Assembly: GCA_964385405.1 (NCBI GenBank)
Contig: CAYLOT010000003.1
Coordinates: 59,068 to 123,067 of the forward strand
Direction: 5' to 3'
Source of the DNA: CAIZGX01 sp964385405
GTDB taxonomy: Bacteria; Bacteroidota; Bacteroidia; Flavobacteriales_D; Sanyastnellaceae
Length of the DNA stretch: 64,000 nt
A model generated the notes under the pieces. That model did not search any database, was not told where the DNA came from, and saw nothing but the letters and a program-made list of their open reading frames with translations. The position numbers were made by a program, and so were the translations under genes. Below, in pieces: positions 35,814 to 44,061 of this stretch (within the stretch, counting starts at the first letter, position 1; every line of letters starts with the position of its first letter).

Positions 35814-37226
35814 GTGAATAAAATCATTGCTATACTCTCGCTTTTTATCTCAGGAAATGTTGGCTTTTCGCAAGACAAGTTGCTCCTTAGTTTGGGCGAT
35901 CCCGTTCTGGAACAAACAGAAATCGACACAGTACGTTCAAAATTCAATTTTGAATTGGCTGCTGGACTGGACCGCTCGCGCGAGGTTTCGAATCTGGGCT
36001 ATTCAGCAATTGTTAACTACAGCAATATTTTCAAGAACGAAAAGAACAGGTTGTCGCTTTCATTAACCGGTGCTGTCTTTCATTTCCCTGAATTCAACAA
36101 ACGTTTTTTAGATTCTTTGGGAATTCTGCCGAATTTCGGAAGAGTGCTAACACCCGACTCTGGAGCCACGGCTTTTGCGGCACTTCCGGAAGTCGTGTAT
36201 TCTAGAAAATTGAATAAACACTTTACATGGTCCATTGGAAATTCCAGACAAAACCTCGGTTACGGCTATCGATCGCTCATACTTTCAAGCAGCGCAAGTG
36301 CTCTTCCATTCATGAAATTGGAAACGAAGATTGGAAAGAAAATCACTTTCACGAATCTTTGGTCTAGAACCCACAGTCTTCAACGCATGCAAAATCATTT
36401 CGACCTGAATCCAAAGTATGTTGCTGTTCATACCCTAGAGTGGAAGATTAATAAGAAATGGTCGGTATCGGCTCATGAAATGGTTGTTTGGCAAGCAAGA
36501 GATTCTGCAAGTAATAGAGAGTTAGATCTTCATTATTTGAATCCTTTTTTATTCTATCGTCCGGTTGAGTTTTCTCAAGGATCCGCCGACAACGTTTTGC
36601 TCGGTGCTTCAGGAATGTACAAGCATAGCGAGGAATTCGAGGTATACGGACAAGTGATTCTCGATGAATTTTTAATGAGTGAAATTCGAAACAGAAACGG
36701 TTGGTGGGGAAATAAATTCGGAATGCAATTGGGCATGCAATTAGCTCCGAAGAAAATTCAAGGGTTATCTGTTCTAACAGAATGGTCTTTTGTCAGACCC
36801 TTCACCTATACACACGGAAGCGAGATACAGGCGTGGGAGCACATGGGGCAACCGTTGGCTCATCCGTTGGGAGCAAATTTCTACGAATGGTATACCTCAG
36901 CTAATTACCAACGTCAGAAATGGAACTACTCTGCAAGCATTGTTTGGGGTGCATTCGGAAGAGATGCACAACAGAATGTCGGTGGAAACATCTTCCAATC
37001 TTACGTCAACCCTTGGAGCGTATACGGCAACAACATTCTTCAAGGCAACAGAAGTACTTTATTTGTTGTGAATGCAGAGGCCGCTTATCAAGTCTCTCCG
37101 TCGTTAGAAGTATTTGGATTTACTCGCTATCGCTCGGAAGACAGAAGGGTTGATGCGTTTAAAGAGGCTTGGCTTATGGTAGGAATACGGAAGGGTCTGC
37201 GTCAAGTGCGTCGTTGGGATTATTAA
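35814..37226 (+). CDS. Capsule assembly Wzi/RemB-like outer-membrane protein
   Basis: A 470-residue protein. GTG start at 35814, signal peptide (1-19, ending GFSQ). Beta-rich, with 'IGNSRQNLGYGYRSLILS', 'YLNPFLFYRPVEFSQGSADN', 'YGQVILDEFLMSEI', 'WWGNKFGMQLGMQLAPKK' resembling the Wzi barrel family and flavobacterial RemB proteins (gliding/polysaccharide related). Probably an outer-membrane protein of surface polysaccharide handling; I am not sure of exact family. A TATCTTCC element lies four bases before the GTG. It is separated from the oxidase cluster by about 50 bases. Confidence 0.7.
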   Translation: MNKIIAILSLFISGNVGFSQDKLLLSLGDPVLEQTEIDTVRSKFNFELAAGLDRSREVSNLGYSAIVNYSNIFKNEKNRLSLSLTGAVFHFPEFNKRFLDSLGILPNFGRVLTPDSGATAFAALPEVVYSRKLNKHFTWSIGNSRQNLGYGYRSLILSSSASALPFMKLETKIGKKITFTNLWSRTHSLQRMQNHFDLNPKYVAVHTLEWKINKKWSVSAHEMVVWQARDSASNRELDLHYLNPFLFYRPVEFSQGSADNVLLGASGMYKHSEEFEVYGQVILDEFLMSEIRNRNGWWGNKFGMQLGMQLAPKKIQGLSVLTEWSFVRPFTYTHGSEIQAWEHMGQPLAHPLGANFYEWYTSANYQRQKWNYSASIVWGAFGRDAQQNVGGNIFQSYVNPWSVYGNNILQGNRSTLFVVNAEAAYQVSPSLEVFGFTRYRSEDRRVDAFKEAWLMVGIRKGLRQVRRWDY

Positions 37227-37256
37227 TTTGTTCAGAGGAATTAAGCAGTACTTTTG
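37227..37256 (+). promoter_or_regulatory. Promoter of the cytochrome oxidase cluster
   Basis: The clearest promoter in the window: TTTG at 37227-37230, 18 bases, then TACTTTTG at 37249-37256 (exact TAnnTTTG). This is the full Bacteroidota sigma-A-type consensus. The start site would lie near 37263, giving a 5' leader of about 15 bases before the ATG of the heme farnesyltransferase at 37278. Confidence 0.75.
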
Positions 37257-37277
37257 CAAAAATTGAGTTAAGCAGAA

Positions 37278-38174
37278 ATGGAAGTTTCGGTTGAAGAGAA
37301 ATCGGGTGTAATGGTGAAGATTAAAGCGGCTTTGGATTTGTTCAAGTTGCGCCTTTCATTTTTGGTGGTGGTTTCTTGCGTTCTTTCCTACGAAATGGGG
37401 GCCAAATCGTGGGAGTATGATAAAATTTGTTGGTTAATACTTGCTGGTTTTTTGTTGGCAGGTGGAAGTAACGGTGCCAATCAAATACTCGAACGTCAAT
37501 GGGATGCTTTAATGCACCGCACAAAGACCCGTCCACTTCCAACCAACAGAATTTCTCCACTCGGCGCTTGGTTCGTTTCTTTGGCATCAGCCGGAATAGG
37601 GATTTTTATTTTGTTCTACCAACTCAATACAGCCTCTGGAATTCTCGGTTTTTCTGCATTCCTTTCTTATGCATTTATATACACTCCCCTGAAACGCGTT
37701 TCACCTTGGGCAGTATTCATTGGAGCGTTTCCGGGAGCAATTCCTCCTATGATTGGTTACGTTGCTGCCACCAATGACTTCGGTTTGGAAGCGGGTGTTT
37801 TATTTGCTGTGCAATTCATGTGGCAGTTTCCTCATTTTTGGGCCATAGCATGGGTCTCTCACGAAGATTACAACAGAGGAGGCTACAAGCTTTTGCCGTT
37901 TAACGGACTGCCCGATAAAAAGACTGCTTTTCAAATCATGGTCTATAGTTTTTTCCTCATTCCTGTAAGCTTGCTTCCTTGGACTTTACCAATGGAAAGT
38001 CCAATGGTTGGAAACATAGCGGCATCCATTGTTTTCGCCGCTGGAATGTGGATTTCATTTCTTGCTTTTAAACTTTTTAAAGAACCAACTTTGTTGAATG
38101 CGCGAAAGGTTATGTTTGCGTCGTTCTTTTACTTACCTATTGTTCAAATTGCCTACGTAATAGATAAAATCTAA
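37278..38174 (+). CDS. cyoE: Protoheme IX farnesyltransferase (heme O synthase)
   Basis: A 298-residue UbiA-type membrane enzyme converting heme B to heme O for heme-copper oxidases. Motifs: 'GGSNGANQILERQWDALMHRTKTRPLP' region (shortened here: NQILERQWD...RTKTRPLP) and 'VSHEDYNRGGYKLLP', matching the Asp-rich motifs of CtaB/CyoE; about nine membrane helices. It opens the oxidase cluster and its stop shares one base with the next start codon (TAATG), implying translational coupling. Confidence 0.93.
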   Translation: MEVSVEEKSGVMVKIKAALDLFKLRLSFLVVVSCVLSYEMGAKSWEYDKICWLILAGFLLAGGSNGANQILERQWDALMHRTKTRPLPTNRISPLGAWFVSLASAGIGIFILFYQLNTASGILGFSAFLSYAFIYTPLKRVSPWAVFIGAFPGAIPPMIGYVAATNDFGLEAGVLFAVQFMWQFPHFWAIAWVSHEDYNRGGYKLLPFNGLPDKKTAFQIMVYSFFLIPVSLLPWTLPMESPMVGNIAASIVFAAGMWISFLAFKLFKEPTLLNARKVMFASFFYLPIVQIAYVIDKI

Positions 38175-38953
38175 TGGAAAACACAGACTTTAAAGAAATC
38201 GATCCTTTCGAAGGACACAACCCAGACGTTAAACTTCGCACAAAGAAGATGATTGTTTGGTTTCTCATTTTCGCTGTTGTTATGTTGTTTGGTGGAATTA
38301 CCAGCGCCATCATGGTCCTTTATGGAAAGCTGTTGTGGGTACACATTCAGCCGCCTGCTATTTTTTGGGTAGGAAATGCACTTATCGTGTTAAGCAGTGC
38401 ATCTCTCATTTTTGCGTTGAAATCTTTGAAAGCGGGAAAACAGTCTTCCGCGCTGTTCGCAACATTGGTCACCTTCATTTTGGGGATAGCTTTTGTATAC
38501 ACTCAAAACAAAGGTTGGAATGAAATGGCTGCCATGGGAATGGGAAACACCATCACTCAGACCGAACAAGGATTGAAACAGTCGCGCTGGAATACACTCG
38601 GGAAACTCAATGGTGAATACGGAAAAAATTATTATTTCGAATTGAATGGACAAGTTCTAACCAAAGAAGGAGATAATTATTATTACGTTCGCCCAGACCA
38701 GTCGAGAGAAGACAAGACGCTCGAAGTTCAAACTACCTTTAATGCGTCCGGAGCTATGCTAAGCGTGCTGATATATTTGCACATTGCTCACTTGTTTTTC
38801 GGGCTTATTTACTTAGCAGTTAACCTTTTCAGGTTGAAGTCCGGAAAGTTGAATAAAGACAATTGGATTAGCCTTCATTCGAATGGAATGTACTGGCATT
38901 TCATGGGAATCTTATGGATTTACCTATTCTTCTTCATTTTTTATATCTATTAA
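38174..38953 (+). CDS. Cytochrome c oxidase subunit III (first copy)
   Basis: A 259-residue membrane protein ending in 'SLHSNGMYWHFMGILWIYLFFFIFYIY', the subunit III C-terminal helix signature. Between helices is a soluble insert of about 60 residues (roughly 115-180, 'TEQGLKQSRWNTLGKLN', 'ELNGQVLTKEGDNYYYVRPDQ'). It is coupled to cyoE. A second, larger paralogue follows 110 bases downstream; both copies are typical of the duplicated subunit III in Bacteroidota caa3-like oxidases, though the exact division of labour is unclear. Confidence 0.85.
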   Translation: MENTDFKEIDPFEGHNPDVKLRTKKMIVWFLIFAVVMLFGGITSAIMVLYGKLLWVHIQPPAIFWVGNALIVLSSASLIFALKSLKAGKQSSALFATLVTFILGIAFVYTQNKGWNEMAAMGMGNTITQTEQGLKQSRWNTLGKLNGEYGKNYYFELNGQVLTKEGDNYYYVRPDQSREDKTLEVQTTFNASGAMLSVLIYLHIAHLFFGLIYLAVNLFRLKSGKLNKDNWISLHSNGMYWHFMGILWIYLFFFIFYIY

Positions 38954-38980
38954 TTCTAAAGGTTCACCTTATTCAGAATT
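38952..38980 (+). other. Imperfect hairpin between the two subunit III genes
   Basis: AATTCT (38952-38957) pairs with AGAATT (38975-38980) and an inner AAGG/CCTT pair (38959-38962 with 38967-38970) lies between. It lacks a T tract, so it is not a convincing terminator; it could be an mRNA processing or stability element. The stop codon of the first copy overlaps its start. Confidence 0.3.
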
Positions 38981-39033
38981 ATTCAAAATAGTGAAAAATG
39001 CCGATTCTCTTTTCTAAATTGAACCTTTTGAAG

Positions 39034-39041
39034 TAAAATTG
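39034..39041 (+). promoter_or_regulatory. Possible -7 element before second subunit III gene
   Basis: TAAAATTG, one mismatch to TAnnTTTG, with an A/T-rich upstream region but no good -33 box; 22 bases before the ATG. The 110-base gap here is the largest in the oxidase cluster, so an extra promoter is plausible. Confidence 0.35.
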
Positions 39042-39063
39042 CACCCAAATTTCATTCACGATT

Positions 39064-40089
39064 ATGGCAGGTCAAGCAGAACATGTAACTACGGACGAAC
39101 TATGGGGCGGTAACCGTTCTCCTTTCAGCGTATCTTATGGTAAAATGATGATGTGGTTTTTCCTTGTTTCGGATGCCCTCACATTTGGCGGACTTCTCAC
39201 AGCATACGGAGTTATTCGTCACGGAAGTTCAGACTTGTGGCCTGTGGGTGAACAAGTATTCGAAGCCCTGCCTGGCCTTCACGGTTCTTATCCGTTGATG
39301 TATGTTGCATTAATGACTTTCATCCTTATCATCTCTTCTGTTACAATGGTATTGGCTGTGGAAGCTGGTCACCGCATGGACAAGAAAGGTGTGGTGAAAT
39401 GGTTAGGTCTAACAATCATTGGTGGATTCTTCTTCTTAGGCTCACAAGCTTGGGAATGGTCTCACTTCATTCACGGTTCTGGTGGTGGTTTTCAAATTAA
39501 CACCCCAATGACCGTTACAGCTGCTGACGATGCAGGAAATACATACCAAATTACTTTGGATAATGGTTCTTGGGTGCACTTGACGAGCGACTTCGGTCAC
39601 AAGTATGAGCACGCTATGGAAGCTGCTGAAGAACCTGTTTCTCATGATGCTCATGGTGCACACGGAGAACACGCTGCCGCTGAAACACACGAAGACATTT
39701 CCACAATGGTTCCAGAGGAAATCATTTTGAATAAATATACCTTGGAACATAGAGACGGAAAAGACCTGCGTAAATTGGTTGTTAAGGGTGACGATGCTAA
39801 AAAGATTTGGGCGGCTAAAGAAGAAGGTTCAATGGCTTTCGGAGCGAACATGCACAAAAACGAATACGCGATTCAACAACAGTATGCGAACTTTTTCTTT
39901 TTCGTTACAGGGTTTCACGGTTTTCACGTATTCTCTGGTGTAGTTTTAAATATCATTATTTGGCTAATGGCTGTTAAAGGTGTATTCGAAAAACGTGGTC
40001 ACTACGAAATGATTGAAAAAATTGGTTTGTATTGGCACTTCGTTGACCTTGTTTGGGTATTCGTATTCACATTCTTCTACCTTATCTAA
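39064..40089 (+). CDS. Cytochrome c oxidase subunit III (second copy, with His-rich insert)
   Basis: A 341-residue protein. N-terminal 'MMMWFFLVSDALTFGGLLTAYG' and C-terminal 'GLYWHFVDLVWVFVFTFFYLI' are subunit III hallmarks. Between membrane helices is an insert of about 125 residues (about 141-265) that includes a cluster of five histidines (194, 197, 200, 203, 209) in an Asp/Glu/Ala context. The insert may be exposed on the periplasmic side, where it could bind a metal or contact a cytochrome c. Its neighbours include an SCO copper chaperone, so copper buffering is a possible but unproven role. Confidence 0.87.
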   Translation: MAGQAEHVTTDELWGGNRSPFSVSYGKMMMWFFLVSDALTFGGLLTAYGVIRHGSSDLWPVGEQVFEALPGLHGSYPLMYVALMTFILIISSVTMVLAVEAGHRMDKKGVVKWLGLTIIGGFFFLGSQAWEWSHFIHGSGGGFQINTPMTVTAADDAGNTYQITLDNGSWVHLTSDFGHKYEHAMEAAEEPVSHDAHGAHGEHAAAETHEDISTMVPEEIILNKYTLEHRDGKDLRKLVVKGDDAKKIWAAKEEGSMAFGANMHKNEYAIQQQYANFFFFVTGFHGFHVFSGVVLNIIIWLMAVKGVFEKRGHYEMIEKIGLYWHFVDLVWVFVFTFFYLI

Positions 40090-40103
40090 TATCGCTGATT
40101 ATC

Positions 40104-40481
40104 ATGGAAAGAGACGACTTAATTGTAAACGAGAGCTACGCTCTTAATGCAAAGCACGATGAAGCTACCGGAAAGCAGATTCGTAAAAAATTATATGCAG
40201 TTACTGTATTGTTAACTGTGATTACAATCATTGAGGTATTCATGGGTGTTGCTTTCAAAAGAAACGGAACGTTTACTTGGGAGGCAATTAAACTTGCATT
40301 CTTGGTTTTAACATTGGTGAAGGCGGCATACATTGTACTTATTTTCATGCACCTTGGAGATGAAAGAAAGAACTTGAAATATGTCATTTTACTTCCTTAC
40401 GCATTGTTCATTATGTATTTAATCTTTATTGGATTGTATGAAGGTGTAAGTGTGCAAACCGGACACAACATCTTCGGCTAA
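40104..40481 (+). CDS. Cytochrome c oxidase subunit IV family protein (CyoD-like)
   Basis: A 125-residue protein with three predicted membrane helices ('VLLTVITIIEVFMGVAF', 'LAFLVLTLVKAAYIVLIFMHL', 'YVILLPYALFIMYLIFIGLYEG'). Length and layout match the small subunit IV of bacterial heme-copper oxidases, which helps assembly of the CuB center. I start at 40104 because the upstream part of the frame lies inside the preceding gene and is not conserved. It is 14 bases after the subunit III stop. Confidence 0.87.
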   Translation: MERDDLIVNESYALNAKHDEATGKQIRKKLYAVTVLLTVITIIEVFMGVAFKRNGTFTWEAIKLAFLVLTLVKAAYIVLIFMHLGDERKNLKYVILLPYALFIMYLIFIGLYEGVSVQTGHNIFG

Positions 40482-40492
40482 GCTGAAGATCA

Positions 40493-41134
40493 ATGAAAAA
40501 CAAAAAATTAAAAAAGTATATCCTATTGGTGGGTATGCTTTTTTTTATTCCCCTTATTCTGCTTATTGTGCTTGGCCCAATGGGAAAGCACAACTTTAGC
40601 GAACCATTGTACTACGGACCCGCCTGCGACACGGGATGTGTAAGTTCCGATTACCAAATTCCTGATTTTGCATTTACCAATCAGAATAATGAACTTGTTA
40701 ACCGAGATTCACTTCTTGGAAAAATTTGGATAGCGGCATTTGTGGATTTCGAAGATCCGAACATCCCGAAAATAACGGAGCGTTTGCTCATACCGAATTT
40801 TAAATTTCGAATGGAGCCAGATATATACATTGTCTGCTTCGATCCGAATGGGTATTCAGACACAGCAGCGGTTCAGGCTTATGTAACTCAAAATCTGAGA
40901 TACTCGAACAACAAAAGTAAATGGCAGTTTCTTCAAGGAGATTCGGCTTCAATGGATTCGTTTGTTAGGAATGGTTTTTTGATTAACGATTTGAAGAGTG
41001 AAGCCGTTTTCCGTTTGTTAGACGAGTCTGGGCACATTCGAGGTCTATACGGTAACACGGAATATCACTTCGAAAACCTCATGGAGGATATTGCCATCTT
41101 AAATAAAAAGAGAAAGATTAAACGTGGATACTAA
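40493..41134 (+). CDS. SCO-like membrane-anchored protein lacking the copper CxxxC motif
   Basis: A 213-residue protein. One N-terminal membrane anchor (about 8-28). The rest is a thioredoxin-like fold aligned with SCO1: 'YQIPDFAFTNQNNELVNRDSLLGKIWIAAFVDFED', then a substrate-strand 'MEPDIYIVCFDPNG'. Where SCO proteins have CxxxC after the FFTNC-like strand, this protein has 'VDFEDPNIP' without Cys. The only cysteines are in 'ACDTGC' near residue 45 and one at about 120. Probably a degenerate SCO paralogue. It overlaps the real SCO gene by 11 bases. Confidence 0.75.
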   Translation: MKNKKLKKYILLVGMLFFIPLILLIVLGPMGKHNFSEPLYYGPACDTGCVSSDYQIPDFAFTNQNNELVNRDSLLGKIWIAAFVDFEDPNIPKITERLLIPNFKFRMEPDIYIVCFDPNGYSDTAAVQAYVTQNLRYSNNKSKWQFLQGDSASMDSFVRNGFLINDLKSEAVFRLLDESGHIRGLYGNTEYHFENLMEDIAILNKKRKIKRGY

Positions 41135-41786
41135 AAGCATTTTTCTTTTGGCTTTCGTTGCTCTTGCGGCCTGCACAGATCCTGTGAAAGCACCAGAGCA
41201 AAAACAAAGGGCCTTGCCTTATTTCGGTGATTTCGGAATCGAAATCAAATACAACGAAAAGGGAGAGGGCATCTCAGATACTGTATACGATCCAATTCCT
41301 CTGTTTGCGTTTACCAATCAAGAGGGCAAAATAATCACCAACGATTTCATGTTAGGGAAAATAGCCGTTGTCGATTTTTTCTTCACGAACTGCACAAGCA
41401 TCTGTCCCATGCTCTCCTCTCAAATGGCGCGCTTACAGCACCAGGTGAAATCAGAGAACATCAACGATCAAGTAGTTTTCCTTTCCCACACCGTAGACCC
41501 GAAAAACGATACGCCAGAAGCGTTGAAGGCCTATGCTGATCGTATGGGAGCAGATTACTCCAACTGGAATTTCGTGACAGGAAACGAAGAAGATATTTAT
41601 TGGCAGGCAAAGGAAGGTTATAAACTCACAGCTTTCCCTTCAGATACCGCACAGGGAGGATTTTTTCATACCGATCAAATCGCGTTAATAGACCAAGAAG
41701 GGAAAATTCGAGGATATTACGACGGAACTTCAACAAAAGCGGTGGATCAGTTGTTTACAGATTTACATTTGTTACTTAAGAAATAA
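41124..41786 (+). CDS. SCO1/SenC family copper chaperone (lipoprotein)
   Basis: A 220-residue lipoprotein (GTG start at 41124; lipobox 'LAAC' at about residue 14). Thioredoxin fold with the copper-binding CxxxC in 'FFTNCTSICPMLSSQMARL' and conserved His in 'FFHTDQIALIDQEGKIRGYYDG'. It delivers copper or reduces the CuA cysteines of subunit II. Its partner upstream lacks these residues. The two genes overlap, which suggests joint expression and possibly a joint complex. Confidence 0.92.
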   Translation: MDTKSIFLLAFVALAACTDPVKAPEQKQRALPYFGDFGIEIKYNEKGEGISDTVYDPIPLFAFTNQEGKIITNDFMLGKIAVVDFFFTNCTSICPMLSSQMARLQHQVKSENINDQVVFLSHTVDPKNDTPEALKAYADRMGADYSNWNFVTGNEEDIYWQAKEGYKLTAFPSDTAQGGFFHTDQIALIDQEGKIRGYYDGTSTKAVDQLFTDLHLLLKK

Positions 41787-41790
41787 GACC

Positions 41791-42333
41791 ATGAAAGCAG
41801 AATTGAAAAAGAACGACAAGCTAGCCAAAACTTTGATTTATCTCGTTTCGGCAGTTGTATTCCTAGTAGTCGTTTCATTGCGCTATCTGAAATTCACCAA
41901 CGTTGATCTCGGATTCGATGTGCATCTGTTGGCTAAAGCGAACGCACTAATCAACGGAACAGTATCTATACTTTTACTAGCTGCTCTTGTTGCCGTAAAG
42001 AAGAAAAATTTCGAGGCGCACAAGAAATTAATGAAAGGCGCTATTTATTTAAGTGTTCTGTTCTTGGTTACCTACATCGGGCATCACATGTTCGCCGGAG
42101 AAACGGAGTTTCCAAAAGACCATTCATTAAGAACGTTTTACTTGATAATCTTGTCAACACACATTGTGTTGGCTGCTATTATTCTTCCATTCATCTTATT
42201 TACCGCTTACCGCGCATTAATTGCTGAGTTTCCTGCACACAAGAAATTGGCGAAGTACACATGGCCGATTTGGTTCTATGTTGCCGTAACAGGAGTGGTT
42301 GTTTATTTCATGATTTCACCTTATTACCATTGA
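41791..42333 (+). CDS. DUF420 membrane protein (CtaM/YozB-like)
   Basis: A 180-residue protein with four or five predicted membrane helices. 'LAKANALINGTVSILLLAALVAVKK', 'AHKKLMKGAIYLSVLFLVTYIGHHMFAGETEF' and 'RTFYLIILSTHIVLAAIILPFILFTAYRAL' match DUF420. The Gram-positive member CtaM is required for biogenesis of heme A-type oxidases; the position here after SCO supports the same role. It starts four bases after the SCO stop. Confidence 0.88.
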   Translation: MKAELKKNDKLAKTLIYLVSAVVFLVVVSLRYLKFTNVDLGFDVHLLAKANALINGTVSILLLAALVAVKKKNFEAHKKLMKGAIYLSVLFLVTYIGHHMFAGETEFPKDHSLRTFYLIILSTHIVLAAIILPFILFTAYRALIAEFPAHKKLAKYTWPIWFYVAVTGVVVYFMISPYYH

Positions 42334-42335
42334 AC

Positions 42336-42569
42336 ATGAAAAAGCTATTTGTTGTACTTTTTTTCTTCGCGCTTAATCTCGCAACTTATGCTCAGTGCGC
42401 TATGTGTAAGGCTACAGCCGAAACAGCCAATCAGAATACTTCGGGAAGTTTAGCTGAAGGGCTGAATTCGGGAATCGTCTATCTCATGCTCATTCCATAT
42501 ACGCTTTTGGCTGTGATTGCCATAGTCTTTTTTAGAAAGCGTATTGCGAATTTCTTCAAAGCGAATTAA
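42336..42569 (+). CDS. Small membrane protein with CAMC motif, oxidase-cluster associated
   Basis: A 77-residue protein that the flanking frame would extend upstream but which starts at 42336, two bases after the DUF420 stop. Signal peptide (1-19, ATYAQ), then Cys-Ala-Met-Cys (CxMC) at about residues 21-24, then a C-terminal membrane helix ('GIVYLMLIPYTLLAVIAIVFF'). Similar small 'QCAMC' proteins sit after DUF420 in other Bacteroidota. The CxxC faces the periplasm and may bind copper or a thiol partner. Function unproven. Confidence 0.75.
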   Translation: MKKLFVVLFFFALNLATYAQCAMCKATAETANQNTSGSLAEGLNSGIVYLMLIPYTLLAVIAIVFFRKRIANFFKAN

Positions 42570-42581
42570 TCGAACTTCCTT

Positions 42582-42589
42582 TACCTTTG
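42582..42589 (+). promoter_or_regulatory. Candidate -7 element for the tolC-like gene
   Basis: TACCTTTG is an exact TAnnTTTG match, 41 bases upstream of the ATG at 42631. No strong -33 box, but this is the first gap after the oxidase cluster, so a new promoter is expected. Confidence 0.45.
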
Positions 42590-42630
42590 ATTACCGAAAG
42601 TACAGTGGCCTTCGGAAATTTTAAAGATTT

Positions 42631-44061
42631 ATGAAGCGTTGTTTCCTGGTTTTGTCAGTCGTTTTAGGAAGTCACTTTTCAAACGCTCAGTGGTCGCTAC
42701 AGCAATGTGTGGGCACAGCCATCGAACGCAATATTGGCTTGAAGAGAAACAGTCTGGGATTGGAACAAGCCAAGCTAAATCAAGAACAAGCCTTGGGGAA
42801 TTTCCTTCCGAATTTAAACGGACAGGTTTCACACGGTTACAACTGGGGGCAGCGTATTGATCCATTCACCAATCAGTTCGCAACACAACGCATTCAGAGT
42901 AATAGTTTGGGACTCTCTACGAGCGTCACCCTTTTTTCAGGCTTGCAAAATGTAAATCAATACAAGAAGGCGCAGGTCGACTCGCGAGCGCAAATGCTAA
43001 CCTTCGATTACCAACGCAATCAATTGGCGCTTCAAGTTTCAGTTGCTTATTTGAATGTTCTTTTAACCAAGGAACTTCAAAATGCGGCTGAGTTGACGTT
43101 GAACAGAACCAAAGAGCAAGTCAAGCGAATTCAAACCTTAGTGACAGCCGGAAATGCAGCAGAAGGCAGCCTTCGTGACATTGAAGCACAATTGCTCTCA
43201 GATGAAGCAAACTTTATCTCCGCGGGTAATAATGTGCAGTCAGCAATACTAGATATTGCTCAATTGATGCAATTGACAGAACAGGAGCAAAGAAGTTTTT
43301 CTATTCAAGCAGACCCTTCCGCATTCAACATAGCTGAGCAGATTCCTGATATGACGCAGTGTGTTCAAAATGCATTGTCAACCTTTCCCCAGATAAAATC
43401 GGCTGAGTTGTCGCTTGCGTCAAGTGATTTAAACTTGAACATTGCTAAAGGTGGAATGTCACCAAGATTAAGTATGAGCTATTCATACGGTTCTGGTTAT
43501 TCAGGTGCGTCGAAGGTGCTAACCGGATCTCCAGATTCATTGGCCTTTCCAATTGGACAGGTGTTTGGTTCGAATCAATATGTCTTCTCATTTCCTCAAG
43601 CCATTTATACAACGGATGATTACACCACAAAGCCATTCGCAAATCAGCTTCAGGATAATGTCAATCAATCCCTCTTTTTCAGTTTAACACTTCCCATATT
43701 CAATGGATTTTCGAACGATGTGAATATAAAACGCGCTGAATTGGCTCGAGCAGACAACGAATTAAATGTTCAGCAAACCAAGGTGCAATTGGATCAGGAA
43801 GTTCGAAAAGCTTATCTCGATGTTACACGCGCAAAGGCGAATTACGAGGCGACACAAAAAGCAGTGGAGGCAAGTCGACTTGCGTTCGAATGGAACGAAC
43901 TTCGTTTCAATCAAGGTGTGGTAGGTATGTCGGAATACCTCGATGCGCGCAATCGTCTGCAGCAGGCAGAGTCGAATTTTGTTCGAAGTAAATACGACTG
44001 GATTTTTAAACGGAAAATAATCGACTTCTACATGGGAGTCCCCTTAATGTCGCAACCATGA
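42631..44061 (+). CDS. TolC family outer-membrane efflux protein
   Basis: A 476-residue protein. Signal peptide (1-19, NAQ). Two OEP coiled-coil/barrel repeats: 'NSLGLSTSVTLFSGLQNVNQYKKAQVD' and 'SLFFSLTLPIFNGFSNDVNIKRAEL', and final 'WNELRFNQGVVGMSEYLDARNRLQQAE'. It forms the outer-membrane channel for an efflux or secretion pump. It is coupled (ATGA overlap) with the periplasmic adaptor gene downstream. Confidence 0.92.
   Translation: MKRCFLVLSVVLGSHFSNAQWSLQQCVGTAIERNIGLKRNSLGLEQAKLNQEQALGNFLPNLNGQVSHGYNWGQRIDPFTNQFATQRIQSNSLGLSTSVTLFSGLQNVNQYKKAQVDSRAQMLTFDYQRNQLALQVSVAYLNVLLTKELQNAAELTLNRTKEQVKRIQTLVTAGNAAEGSLRDIEAQLLSDEANFISAGNNVQSAILDIAQLMQLTEQEQRSFSIQADPSAFNIAEQIPDMTQCVQNALSTFPQIKSAELSLASSDLNLNIAKGGMSPRLSMSYSYGSGYSGASKVLTGSPDSLAFPIGQVFGSNQYVFSFPQAIYTTDDYTTKPFANQLQDNVNQSLFFSLTLPIFNGFSNDVNIKRAELARADNELNVQQTKVQLDQEVRKAYLDVTRAKANYEATQKAVEASRLAFEWNELRFNQGVVGMSEYLDARNRLQQAESNFVRSKYDWIFKRKIIDFYMGVPLMSQP

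Noticed and set aside
38952..38980. Terminator between the two subunit III genes
   Set aside because: The hairpin is imperfect and has no T tract; kept only as a low-confidence structure.
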